Made by a program: the position numbers and the translations under genes | Assembly: GCF_047511655.1 (NCBI RefSeq) | Contig: NC_133389.1 | Location: 41,275,295 to 41,339,294 of the forward strand | Reading direction: 5' to 3' | From: Castor canadensis | Taxonomy: Eukaryota > Chordata > Mammalia > Rodentia > Castoridae | DNA length: 64,000 bases | Shown here: one piece after another, positions 27,705-41,265 of the stretch | Layout of the letters: each line of letters opens with the position of its first letter | Numbering within the stretch: position 1 is the first letter of the stretch | The notes under the pieces: generated by a model | The model's database searches: none | What the model was told of the DNA's origin: nothing | Seen by the model: the letters and a program-made list of their open reading frames with translations, nothing else

Positions 27705-29095
27705 CTTTTTTTGTTTGTTCGACTTCTTTATTTTACTTTTTTATTGCTGTGCTAAGTAAGCATACACTGTGGCATCCACAAAAGTTCTTACAATATAACA
27801 AATACATATCATAGTTGAATTCATCCCCTCCATCATTCTTCTTTATCCTCCCTCCCTCCATGCTAGAACAGTTATAATAGGCCTCATTTTTTCATTTATG
27901 TACAGGTGTACACAATATTTGCTTTATATTCACCCTCCTACACCCTTTCTCCACATCCTTCCTCCCCCAAGGTACCAACACTCACAAGCAGGACGTGTTT
28001 TGCCCTCCTGTTCTCTGATTTTATAAAAAAAATTAATAAATGATATTTTTACTTAAGATAGCTATGCAGAGAGTTTCCTTGTATATATGTATTATAACCT
28101 CAATTGGTTCATCTCCTCTATTTTTCTCTTTCTACTTTAGTCCTCTCCTTATGGTGGTTTCAATAGGTTCAAAAAATTCTAGGGTACTAGTGGGAGGGGG
28201 GAAGATGAAGGAAGAAAATTAAGGTAATAGTATATGGTTAATGGACTTCATATACCTACATGAAACAGAACTAAAAAAACTCTTGCAATTGCTTTGGGTG
28301 AGGTGGGGAGGGGGCTGAGGGGGAAAAACAATGGGGGAAATGTAAATAATGTATGACATAAGCCTGATTGGAATCGTCACTTCGAATCCACCCATATAAT
28401 GAATATATCCTAATAAAAATTTTATAATAAAAAAATGAAAACAGATAGATACTATTACAAGGTAGGTACTAGTGGGAGGAAGGTGGGTAAATGGAGAGGG
28501 TAAGGGAGGAGGAATATGGTTTATATCCTTGTATGAAAATAGAATAATGAAACCTGTTGAAATTATTTTTAAGAAGGCAGGAGGGAGAAGAAAGATTGAT
28601 GGAGGGGATAAAAAAATAAAAAATAAAGAAAATTCTGTATTCATTCTTGTATAGAAAGTACATCAACCATACTCACTTTCTTAACTTCCCTTTTCTACCC
28701 TCCCCCTCTCGAATGTGACCTCCCCTTAGCATGACCTGTTTTCATAATATTGCTGTATTTGTGTTAGGTCTATATTCCATATATGAGAGGAAAACACGAG
28801 GCTATTGGCCTTCTGAACCTGGTTAACTTCACTTAAGATGGTTCTTCAGTTCTATCCATTTACCTGCACACAACAAAATTTCATTATTCTTTGTGGCTGA
28901 ATAAAATTCCATTGCATATAATTACCACATTTTCTTAACCCACTCATCAGTAGTGGGGCATCTTGGCTATTTCCATACCTTAGCTATTGTGAATAGTGCT
29001 GCAATTATCATGGGTGTACAGGTGCCTTTATTGTAACCTGATTTACATTCCTTTGGGTATATCCCTGGAAGTGGTACTGCTGCTTCTTTTTCACT
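27705..29095 (-). mobile_element. L1 3' end in sense with ASXL3, interrupted by an opposite-strand insert
   Basis: The minus strand carries the end of L1 ORF2 (28720-29095, the complement of the usual 'ggcttattcagccacaaag' region) and a 3' UTR running to a T-rich boundary at about 27705. The stretch at 28181-28628 is of opposite orientation and interrupts it. Old and non-coding. I could not define a clean target-site duplication for the outer element. Confidence 0.75.
28181..28628 (+). mobile_element. Opposite-strand L1 tail insert, two related units
   Basis: G/A-rich sequence made of two units that both open with tactagtgggagg (28185 and 28469) and both end in A-rich sequence (about 28410-28440 and 28608-28628). 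It is flanked by the 8-bp direct repeat aaaattct (28173-28180 and 28629-28636), and the surrounding L1 continues on both sides. It looks like an L1 3' UTR fragment inserted head-to-head; twin priming is an alternative. Confidence 0.6.
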
Positions 29096-30489
29096 CACCA
29101 CTCAACTTGAACTAGAAAATGCTACTAAGCTAGAAAATGTACATAAGAACTCATACATCTGAAGCTGATACTAGAGAAGAATGATTATCAGTGGAATTCC
29201 TTCGTAAAATATTTACTAATATATTGATGGGTTTATAAGAGTACACCCACATTCTAACTCTGACCTTAATTCAAGACAAAAACAAGGGAGAAATCAAAAC
29301 GTAAACTTGATCTTGCCAACCTCCTGAACTACCCCCATCTCTGATCCAGTCAATTGACACTGGTGATGTTTCCTAAACACATGTATCTTTTGTGTTTGTC
29401 CCACTTGCTCTGACTGTCCCCCTTTCAAACTCTCTTCCCCATCATTCATTTTGGCAGATCAAATTCAGTTTCCACCAAACTTCCCTGTCCTTTGGGTAGA
29501 CTTGCTTCTCTTACTTACAAGTCTTTAGAACTTACTAGATGAATTTGTGACAGCTCCTGCATACTGGAACCTGTGGCTCAGCAGCCACAGACTTTCAACT
29601 CAGGTATGTACTTATACACAAAGATGGGCTCAAAGTGGTTTACTAAAGTTTTGAATTTGATTTTCATTACATTTATTTAAAGCATTTATTATTGAAGTTA
29701 ACTTTCAAGTAGTGTTTTTAATAAAAATTCTTAGAAGGGGAGGAAAGCAAAGCTAGTTTTTATCAAGGAAAAAGCAATGCAAAAATGGTAATTATTAAAA
29801 TTTGAAAATGTAAGTATTTTTTGAAAAATTATGCAAATTATCCTTAAGTGAATTAGGGAAAATATGAAAGCCAAACCACAGAGCTTTTTATGCAAGTTGG
29901 TCAGAAGTTGCAAGACTTGTCACTAATTATAGCTATAGTTCCCTCTGCCATCCTGACTCATTATCTTATTTTTAAGACAAAAGTCTCAGTTTTGTGGTTT
30001 TACATAGGGAAATATAAATACAATTTGAAAGTCAAAATTAGAAATCATTATGCCACATAAAATGTCAGGAGTTGTATGAGTACAGAACCACAGCACACAC
30101 CAGGAGATCTGGACACTATACATCCACCGCAACACAGACATTCTGTACCTTGATTGCTATGTGTCCCACTAAGCCACTGCATAAGCAATAGGCTATTGGA
30201 GGGCTCTGGTGTTCAACATCTAATAAAAGCAAGGAGGGGTGAATCTTTGGCCATTTTCATTTTTATCAGGGATCCACCTAATTCTCCCTTTCAGTTTTCT
30301 GAACATTCAAACTAGGTGCTCTCAAATCCCAACAGTTTTCTGCACAGATGATAATCTTATACACTATAGACTTAATAAAGTTTTAATGAACAAAAATTAA
30401 ATAAAAATATGTATCATACACTGGGGATAACACTGGCAACCAGTCAGAATTCAATAACATTTTAAAAGTTGGTCTCAGAAGTTTGTTAA

Positions 30490-30600
30490 TTATTAATTCA
30501 ATCATATAATATTTATCAAGCAATTTTCTTTAGGTAAAGCACTATATAAGATGCAGGAAGGAAAACGATGAATAAGAAATATGGTGTAATTTTGAAGGCA
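30490..30600 (-). mobile_element. L2-like LINE fragment
   Basis: Sequence around atatttatcaagcaatttt and gcactatataagatgcagg resembles the complement of the L2 3' end. Diverged. Confidence 0.4.
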
Positions 30601-31511
30601 TAGATTTTTAAAAATATTTTAGAACCATTAATTCTATCTAATGAAAACTGTGCCTATGAAATCACAGTGGTGATGACTATAATTTATTTTGAAAGATTAA
30701 TAATAAGCTGATAAATCAAAAGTATTCCCAAATAGTAAATAATTAGAATGACTTAGTTTGGATTATAATGTATAGTACTTACATGTGAAATTGTGTACAT
30801 CAGATACCCTAGATAGATTCAGCAGAAAAATGCATGCCAAAACTTGTAAAAACAAATTGATTTTTAAAAGAACAGGAAACCCATTTGATCCCAATTAAAT
30901 TTTTCTTGGACTACATTTCTTTTGGATGAAGATAATTCCTTAATCCTGTTTTGGATTCATCCTATGAAGAGCTGTCCACTCTAGTAAAATTCTTTGTTCC
31001 ACAACAGGTACAGGCATTTGAGCTTAAACAATTTTTCTTGCTACATTAAGAGACATTTAAAGAATGAGATGCCTTTGAATGAAAACTAGTTGAAGAAAAA
31101 CTAGCAACAGAGCAAAATTAGCAACAAAGTAACACATAGATTTCCCCCTAAGAAACTCTGAAAGGACAAGGTAACTACTGTTGTTCTTGAAAACATTTCA
31201 GACCATTTCTTCTATGAATGAAATATACGTAATATAACTGAAATTTTTACTATATTTTACAGTATTGGCTTCATTACCCTATGAAGTTCTCTTACTATTC
31301 AGGAGAGATTTTCAGAAAAATAGAGTCAAATAAACCAAAAGGAATAGTGAAAAAGAAGATTATTATATCAGTAATATTAAGTAATAAAAGCATACTTCTA
31401 CAAGACACAATCATGGAGGACATCTGATCTCAATGCTGCAAATGATGCTCACCCGTCACAGAACAGGATATATGACACCTTCATTACAATGTCCACTAGT
31501 GGTTCACAATG

Positions 31512-31537
31512 ATTCAATGCAATGATTTGCATTGAAT
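31512..31537. repeat. 11-bp inverted repeat with 4-nt loop
   Basis: attcaatgcaa (31512-31522) and ttgcattgaat (31527-31537) around tgat. Confidence 0.9.
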
Positions 31538-34500
31538 AGGACCTCCTACAAACACACAATTTATCAGCAGAGCCAATCTAGATATAGTGGTATCTATGGA
31601 CATTCATAAAAATATTCCTTCAAACACAGACTAGTAAAGGAGGAAACTAATCCAAAACAAAAATATTTAATAAGAAAAGTATATCCAGTAGGTGCCAGTC
31701 TTTTGCCACCTAATCCCCTCCTACCATAGAACCAGTAAGGATGTCTTTCTCAGTGTAATGGAGAGTAATAACACCATATGCTGATAAAGCTAGGTGAAAA
31801 AATATACTAGAGGCTATTTCTTTTATGCTGGCACAACACCTGTGATCTTACATACTATATCATTTTCCTGAAGCAGGTGCACAGAAATAAAACAATCAAC
31901 TTAGAAAATGAGAAACAGAAAAGAGTGACCAGAAAGGATATGAAGCAAAAGGTTAGCAGGGTTAAGGGTAAGTGCTTCACTCATGGGCATCATTACTAAT
32001 TACTTTATACTTTAACATACAACATATCAGCTCCAGTGTACAATAAAGGTGAGAAAGGTAAGGTATCCAAGTTGCTAACTGTTTGAAAAATGTTTATTTA
32101 CAGTCACTTTAAAGACAGGAGAGAACATGAATTATCTAGCATCATTGAAAAAATACTTTTTTAAAGAGCATGGGTGCTTTATTCTTATATTCAAATCACA
32201 GATAATATAAATCCAATAGAACATTGGCTAGTTAAGATGAACTGGGGGATACCATTAACTTTGTTTTTATTTGAGAGTTTTTGTTTTTATTATGAGATCA
32301 TACTTTCATTCCAATCTTTATCTGTATCTTAAGAAACAGTTCTCTTGTAACACAAAAAAGATGGGAAAGTACACTTAAATGGGTCACTTTATGTGCACTT
32401 AAAAAGAAATTTTTCTTTTCCTCCATGATTCTGAACTGTTAAAACTGACTAAAATCCACTTATATAAGAACAAAGTTCACAGTTTGAGAGGAAAAATGTA
32501 AGAAAAAGAGGCTTCTAGTGGATAAAACAAATGGAAAATAGTATCTATAAATAATGTCTGAAATAGTTGAAGTAAATCTTTTGGAAAAGCTGAAGGGGGT
32601 AGGCACTAGATGGTGACCAGCTGTTCTTCATCAGAGGGGGGGGAGGAGGAAATTAGTTTAATTAAAAGCATAAAAGATTTCAACACAGGGAAAATTCTTC
32701 ACTATCAATGTTATCCAAAACACAAAGGGACAAATGCAAGGCAACTGTGAGATTTCGATCCCTCTGGACATCTGTTATTAGAATAATGTCTAATTCAATC
32801 GACTGGTTTAAGAAAACACTAGCATGAGAGAGAATCCAGGACTGCATGATCTTTTGAAATACCTTGTCGTTCTTGTGAACTATGAAATCTGTGGGCAGGG
32901 AGGAAAAATGGGAGAATGAGAAAGAGTGGGCAGACAAAGTTTCACATCCTGCCAGTGGTCATATATCTGGAGAGTATTCATCCTTCCTCTGTACTTTCAT
33001 CCCATGTGTAGCTAAAACAGCACAACTTTCACATAGTTTAGTTTCTTTAGGCCACCAACGTAGAGCAGGTGTCTCTACAAGCTAACAAAACTATTAACTA
33101 AAAGGAAGAGATTTGAAATGAAAGACAAATTGGCTTAACCCAAGAAAATCAGGGTCCTGGTATAGAAACTGAAGGACTTTCCTTCCTATACCTATCAGGT
33201 TCTTAGGAAAGACTGCCAGGCAGAAATTAACCATGCTGTCCCTTCTTCCTCCATGAAGTGTGCCCACGCCTCCCTGCACCACTTCCCCAAACACAGGAAT
33301 GCAGAAACACAGCATCCTGTATAAACTCACACTGGGGCATTTACAGGTAAGCAACAAAACAAGACCATTAGGAAAGAGACACCAACTAGGCGAATGACAT
33401 CTAAAGTTACTCCAACATTCTCTGCCACCCTCCCTTTCCTATGTGAGAATGCTCTGTGAGCTCTCGGTAGGACTGCACTCCCAGGCATTTTAATTAGAAC
33501 ATCCCTCATTTTCCCCACAAAACTCATCTGTGTGTAATTGATGTCTTAATAGACATTCTAGCCACACACTTCAGGCCACCTTAAAGCACTTTCCACTTTT
33601 GATAAAAGACCCTCAAGCTGGTCTCTGAGCCAATGAAAACAAAGAGTGAGATGAATAATGTTTCATTAAGTTAACATAGCTCTGCCAAGAATCACACAAT
33701 CAGAAACCCACTTATAAAACTGGCCATAAAGAATAATGAAAAGGGGCCATATAAACTTCTTGAAATGTTGGAATCATTATTTTCCCTGGGATCTAAGGTC
33801 TAAAGCATAAGGATACATCTCCCCTCCCCCACCCTTCTCTTTCTCTCCTAAATGGAGACTTTGAAAATACTAATTCCCTTGCTTGAGTGCTGCTTCCTCC
33901 ATGAAAGTCACTAGGGTTAATAGCAAGCAGAACCTTTTTTTTAATCTCTGTGGATGAAAATTGTACAATCTCCAGTTTCTTCATTTAAAAAAATAAATAG
34001 ATGGATACTGTTGATTTTAAACATAAAATACATTACAGCCAAAAAAGAGAAACTCATTTTTCTTGTTAATAACAATTTCCAAGTAAAGGATGAAGAGGTA
34101 AGAATTGTCTACTGATGGTATCATTTCACATAAAATATGTATGGGTTCTTCAAACCAACAAATGTATTGTAAGTCAACTTAATATGTGAGGAAACTCAGG
34201 ATATATCAATGTGTTATGCTTAGAAAACAACTCACACACAAACACACCCATAAATCTCTGACTAAAATAGACCATAAAATTCATAATATTTTCTTTGGGC
34301 GACAAAGATCTATACTTATATAGGCATAACTGGTCATGGGTTGTCAACACAGATATATCAAGTGATTCACCTAAATCACTCTTCAATCTCTAGAGTTTAG
34401 TTTATAAAATTTCAACAGTTTACTTTCTCAAGTCTGTATGTCCAATACTTATTAACTTGAAAGACTGTTCAGAAGATAAAGAAACATACACATAACCATA

Positions 34501-35304
34501 GTTCTGACTCATAAATTATATAATCAATAATATGCCACTTTTCCCACATTGTAAAATTTTTCAACAAAACTTTTAAAAAGCGTCTTGGAAAAGCATGTTT
34601 CCCCAACTGACTGATGCCAAGAAGAGGACTAAAACACCACTGCCATTATATAAACTCCACTAAGGGACTCCTGTGTTAATGACTGGCATTAAGCTGCTAG
34701 GATTTCTTTCTTGTCACCAGTTTTTGTAAATCACTTTCTTCTTAAATACCTCTCTGCTTACCCCTGTAATGGTACAGCAAATGTCAACTACACTTTATAA
34801 ATTTGAAATAACTCTATGGTAGTAAAGGCTTATTCTTTTAGTTGGATCAGGGTACCTCTTTCACCCCAAAGGAAGACTAAGAAATGGGAGGGAAATATAG
34901 ACAGAAAAACAGATAGTCGTCCCCTCTTCTCTTTCCTCTCTCCCTACATTTCTCTCCCTCACACCCACTTCCACGTACATATTCAACCTTCTCTTTCTGA
35001 TCAGAGAGATTTTCCAAATACATTTGTATAGTTGTAAGAAGTATGGCAAGTATACTCATTTTAACATCTGGTTCAAATATATATTTGAAAGTAATCAAAG
35101 AAATCACCTAAAGCAGTTCTCCTTTCTTCAGTTTATTACTGATTTGTAAGCAGCCATGTAGTATCCTACTCCTTTATTTGAGTAAGTCAGTGGCTCCTCT
35201 TTGTCAAAGTCTCAAATTCAGGATCAGAATGGACTTGGGCTAATGTGTTATCAACACAAAGTGTAACTGTGACCACTGACTGATATCTATTCCCTATCAT
35301 TGCA

Positions 35305-35525
35305 GGCAGAATAGTAGAGTGGTTAGGGCTTGTCCTTTGTGTCACACAGCTAGGCTTATGACTTAGATAAGACATTTAACCTCTCTCGGACTGTTGCCTC
35401 AATTGTAATGAAATAACAGAACCGATAAATATTGCCTATGTCACAAGAATGTTGTAAAGATTAAAGAATAGGCAGGTAAACATCTACAAATGCTGACCAT
35501 TGTTAGCACTCAATAGATTTTCAAT
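35305..35525 (+). mobile_element. MIR SINE
   Basis: Near full-length MIR: agtagagtggttagggct, catttaacctctctcgg, aaagattaaagaataggc and ttagcactcaatag. Confidence 0.8.
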
Positions 35526-36599
35526 ATCTAGGTTTGAAAATGTATCCTGAGGCTTGACTAATGGGCTATACACAGAGGCACATGGGATTTACATGAGTAG
35601 AAAATATGCTTGTCCTACAAGAATCAATTGTAGTTTGAAATAAGATACAAAGGTGGACAAGTCAAGGAATACTCAAGGAAGTAAGCTATTTACTGCTCTT
35701 TCAGTGATTTTCCCAAAGCAATTTCTCTAATGCAACTTCAAAGGACAAACCATGGAATCTAATTTTGGTCACATTCACTGGATATATGTGGGTATGAGTT
35801 ATTCTGTGAAATACCAATTCACATGTCAAATTAGGGGAGTTTGCTTATCCCTGTTTTGGTTTAATTATTGGATGAGTGCTCTCACCCTATGTCCAGCCCC
35901 TGCACAACTATTAAAACCCTCCCTCAGTCTCCTCTGGAATTGATAATTAGTCATTAGCAAAATTTCCTACAGCCTCTATGTTTTCTCTGAACACTCCCTT
36001 CCACCTCCTGATCCACAAAACCTGACTTTCCAGTATGCATACCAATTTCCCAAAACACTCTCAGGTGGTTGCCTTTGACTTGTCTATATGTCTGTATCAT
36101 TGAACCTATAATTTCCTCATCATTCCTTCAAACCATTTTCCCTCCCTTCTCCTTAGATGTGCCCAGCATTGTATCTCAGGACATCAGAATATATACACCA
36201 ACTACTCCTCTTTACTGTACTTATCTGCCAACTCCTGGCTTACTCTCCTTCAATGTTTGAACAATTTAACTCTTAGATGATATATTCTGCCAATACTATT
36301 TCTATCAGATTTCTGTCATAATTAGAATTACCTGGGCAGTGATTCTCCAATGTCATATGCTAAGGCCACCATCAGTTTTTACAACATCTTTGTTCAAATA
36401 AAAAAAGCAACTGTTCCTTCACAAAACCCTGCCATATCCCATGGCACAGGGCTGAGAAAGTGGAGAAGTACTGATTTCCTGCCACTGATGACCCCTGATC
36501 TAGGCTACTATGAAGAGTATACACACTGCTTGTCTCTTCTTGTCTCAGACACATATTCTCTATCATTGTCCTAAATTCAAAATCGTGCACTTGCACATC

Positions 36600-38500
36600 C
36601 CTGAGCATCTAACCCCTGCTCTCTAGAATACCAAATTAAATAATCCTTTCCCCGTCCTTCCCAGGTGGGTTTCCAACCATCTCCATATCCAGATTAAATT
36701 CTATGGATGTTAACCTCTACTTCTCCATTTCATACACCTTCAGTTCCTTTGTCCCTTTCTTGTTTCATCAATCACATTTAGCAAGACTTCAACTCTAGTC
36801 AAATTGAACTGTGCCCCTACTCTACACTTGTACAGTTCCTGAATATAACCAGAGAAGAATGCACAAGAGTGCTGACTTCTCTCATATTAAATTCAGGATT
36901 AATAACCTTATAAGTGTCCTTAATGCTTTATCTCTCTTAAAAACAAATATTTTACATTTTCTACTTAAATCTACAGAACTACCACCCATATCTTCACAAT
37001 CAACTAGTGAGCTGATTTCCTGTATAATAGAGAAACATGAATCAATAAGAAGCAAACTTCCATAAGCCCCTTCCATATATACTTACCTACCTTCAATTCT
37101 ACTGACTTTCTGGCACCTGTCTACATCCTTTACTAAAGCCAAACTTCTCATCTGAAAAGGTCCCATTCACTCTTATCTTATGAAGCACATGACAACACAT
37201 TATCAATTTCCTCTTCCATATTATCAATTTCTCCTTAACTAGAATTTTCTTATCAGTAAATAATTATTCTAATTAATATTTATTTTCCATTAAATAAAAC
37301 AAATTTCTCTTTGGCTTCCACTTTCCCTTCCAGTCATTTTCCCACTGTACTCCTTTTCTTTATCTCAAAAACAACTGTGCTCTCTGATTTCTTACCTCCT
37401 ATTATTTTGAACTCTTTCCATTCTTGTGGTCTTACCAGTCCTGAAAAAAACTGTCAAGTTCATCAATACCCTCACAAAACTAAATTCAGATGAAATTTCT
37501 TAATCATGATAAGTTGACATATCAACAGCACTGACACACTTGAAAGTGTTTCTTCGGAAACACTTTCTTCACTTGGTTTCCAAGACAGAAAAATCTGTTT
37601 TCTACAATCTCTCCAGCCTCTTGAAATTCAAGTGCCTGTGAGCTCAGTCTTTGAGCCACTTCTCTTTGCAATTTACTTTCAGTTCCTTGGTGAACTCATC
37701 CACTATAAATAACACTGATAAACTGACCACTTTCAACTGTAAATCTCCAGCAATGTCTTTTCCTTGAATTTCAAACAGATAAGCCCAATTACTTAACACA
37801 TCCACTTAGATGTGTTAATGGAGTCTCACACTCCATGTCCAAAACTGAGCTCCTGATCAACAACTCTCCTGCCCAAACTACTTCTCTTTGAAATTCTTCC
37901 ATCTTAGCTAAAGATAATGCTATTCTGCTACTTGCTCACACTCCAACTCTGGAGTCAGTCACAACTCCTTTATCTCCTATCTATTTGTCAGCAGCTACCA
38001 TTGCATCTACCTCCAAATATATCCAGCATCCTGTCACTTTTCATCACACCCACTGCAGTTCCTTTCATTCACATCACCTCTCCTCTAGACTATGGCCACA
38101 ACTTTCTAGTTGGTCTTTGTGCTGTTGTTCTTGTCCCCATATTTTCTTATACTTGTTAAAGTATAGATGACCTTGCTAAAATGTGAGATCATTGTCTTTC
38201 TAGCTCAAAACCCTATAATGGTTTAACATTTCACTCAAAACAAAAGCCAATATCAAGCTGTTATATAATCTGGCCTCATAACTTCTCTGGCTTTATATCT
38301 TACCATATTCTCACTTAATCACTCTGGCCTCCCAATCACACCAACTTCTGTTTCTGGAACACTACAGGAACTGAGCTGTCTCAAAACCATTGTAATTACT
38401 GTTCTCTCTACCTATAATTCACTATTCTTAAATACCTGCTCTCTCACTCCACTCTTGTGGGCATCATGACACTGCAGTGACCTCAGTCACACTCTCCTTC
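36600..38500 (+). mobile_element. Old L2 LINE, ORF2 C-terminal and 3' regions
   Basis: Pyrimidine-rich plus-strand sequence with a short relic PLDYGHNFLVGL at about 38084-38120, resembling the R-L-D-Y-C-N-S-L-L-T-G-L block near the C terminus of L2/CR1 ORF2. It is followed by the typical 'aaaaccctataatggtttaacatttcactc' type region, as I recall for L2. Boundaries are approximate and there are many stops. Confidence 0.6.
37542..37567. repeat. 11-bp hairpin closing a TTCG loop
   Basis: Arms 37542-37552 (gaaagtgtttc) and 37557-37567 (gaaacactttc) are exact complements around ttcg, giving C(TTCG)G on the plus strand. In ASXL3 pre-mRNA the loop would be CGAA. It lies within the old L2 sequence. 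Confidence 0.92.
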
Positions 38501-39698
38501 ATTTGACTGAAAGGGAAGAATATGCTTCATTCACAAGCCAGTGCAGAATGCCAGAAACTGTGCCTCTCTGCCTGTCCTGTCCTCAAGTACCTACCAAGGT
38601 TCAAAGAATTACCTCAATGATGGGAGAGAGGTTCAAAAAGGATAGGAATAGGGACTTCAAGTCTAGGACAAGTTGGTTAAAACAGCCTGTGGCCATTGTA
38701 GTAAGACAAGAATCTGTATTTCCTTTGTTAAATTTACAATCTCAGTTGCAGATCAGATAGGAATGAAGCAACGTCAGTCTTATGGGGCCTATCAGAAAGC
38801 ACACCAGTCTAAAGGGCAGGAGTGTTCAGTCAGCATGTAGACAGTATTCAAAGCTCCTACAGCTAATAGCCATTCATTAACAAAATGAATGACTTGGGAT
38901 TATTACTGAAAAATGATATGTTTGCAAGGATACTTTCGGGTTTGTTTTCTTAAAGATAATTTACTGGTTCCTATGAATCCCTTGATGGAGACTTTAATTA
39001 CATAGTCTCCCTCCCAAACCCATGATCTATGACCATCTGTGGGACCAGTTGGTCAGGTGGAAGAAAGTATATCAGCTTCTATGGCACAAAACTGCAGTAT
39101 AGAGTCACATACACCACAGAACAATAATGTCACTGTCTTGCAGGATCCAAATGAAACAACACAGATGAAATTCAGAGGTGGAAAAATGCCCCCTTAGAAT
39201 TCTGGGAGAGTCTCTCAGTTGTCAAAAACGTTTAATAAGAAAATATCTTATCGGTACTTGTTTCTGTGAGGAATGGTAACACTAAGATTATTTTATAAAC
39301 CAAGAAACAAATCCACTATAAAAATACTAGGAACACAGGAAATAGCACAATCTGTAATAAAATACTAGTATTCTTAGTCCATCCATATGAATAAAACCAC
39401 TCGATATTTCCTGGAGCCCTCTTAACTTTACAGTAAATACATACTGATATTGGTAACATTTTAGAAAGTTCAGGAAAATATACATGCTATTAAAAGGAAA
39501 AGCAAACAAAAATGAAGAACTATATAGTTTTCTTAGGTGCTAACCTTCTTAAATCAAAACCAATAATAAATCTTACTAAGCAACAAAAAGTAGAAGAAAA
39601 TTGTATCTATAAAGGTGGAGAACTGAATTAGTGAATTATTAGAATTCTACATAACTTTTAAGAGAACAAGAGTTTTTATTTGGGTTAACCACACTTAC

Positions 39699-39807
39699 CT
39701 CCATTCTCCTCTCCATTGGCGCTGGCCTCAGCCATCTCTGTCCCATCCAGCTCAGACTCACAGACTAGATCCAGTGCTCCATCTGTTTGGCATGATGACT
39801 CTTCTTT
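39699..39807 (-). CDS. ASXL3: ASXL3 coding exon 4 (acidic linker)
   Basis: Linker exon after the HARE-HTH domain, 109 nt: 36 codons plus the first base of the next codon. It starts [10 protein letters not shown], runs through [15 protein letters not shown] and ends NGEENG, roughly residues 83-118. It is rich in Asp and Glu and shows no folded-domain signature. The acceptor is the rather weak T-rich gttaatatag|A and the donor is GGAG|gtaagt. It joins exon 3 in phase 0 and exon 5 in phase 1 without breaking the frame. Several residues differ from the human protein as I remember it, which fits a fast-evolving linker. Intron 3, separating it from exon 3, is only 1,275 nt. Confidence 0.95.

Positions 39808-41265
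<1,458 letters not shown>

Noticed and set aside
28219-28666. Minus-strand open frames of 141 and 65 codons.
   Set aside because: They are the reverse complement of the purine-rich L1-tail insert; Pro/Ser/Leu-rich low-complexity translation.
36811-37076. Overlapping open frames of 84 and 64 codons on both strands.
   Set aside because: Lie in old L2-type sequence and show no domain; chance frames.
37075-37095. Strong donor-like sequence on the gene strand, gtag|gtaagtatat.
   Set aside because: No pyrimidine tract or acceptor upstream that would make a sensible exon; lies in L2 sequence.
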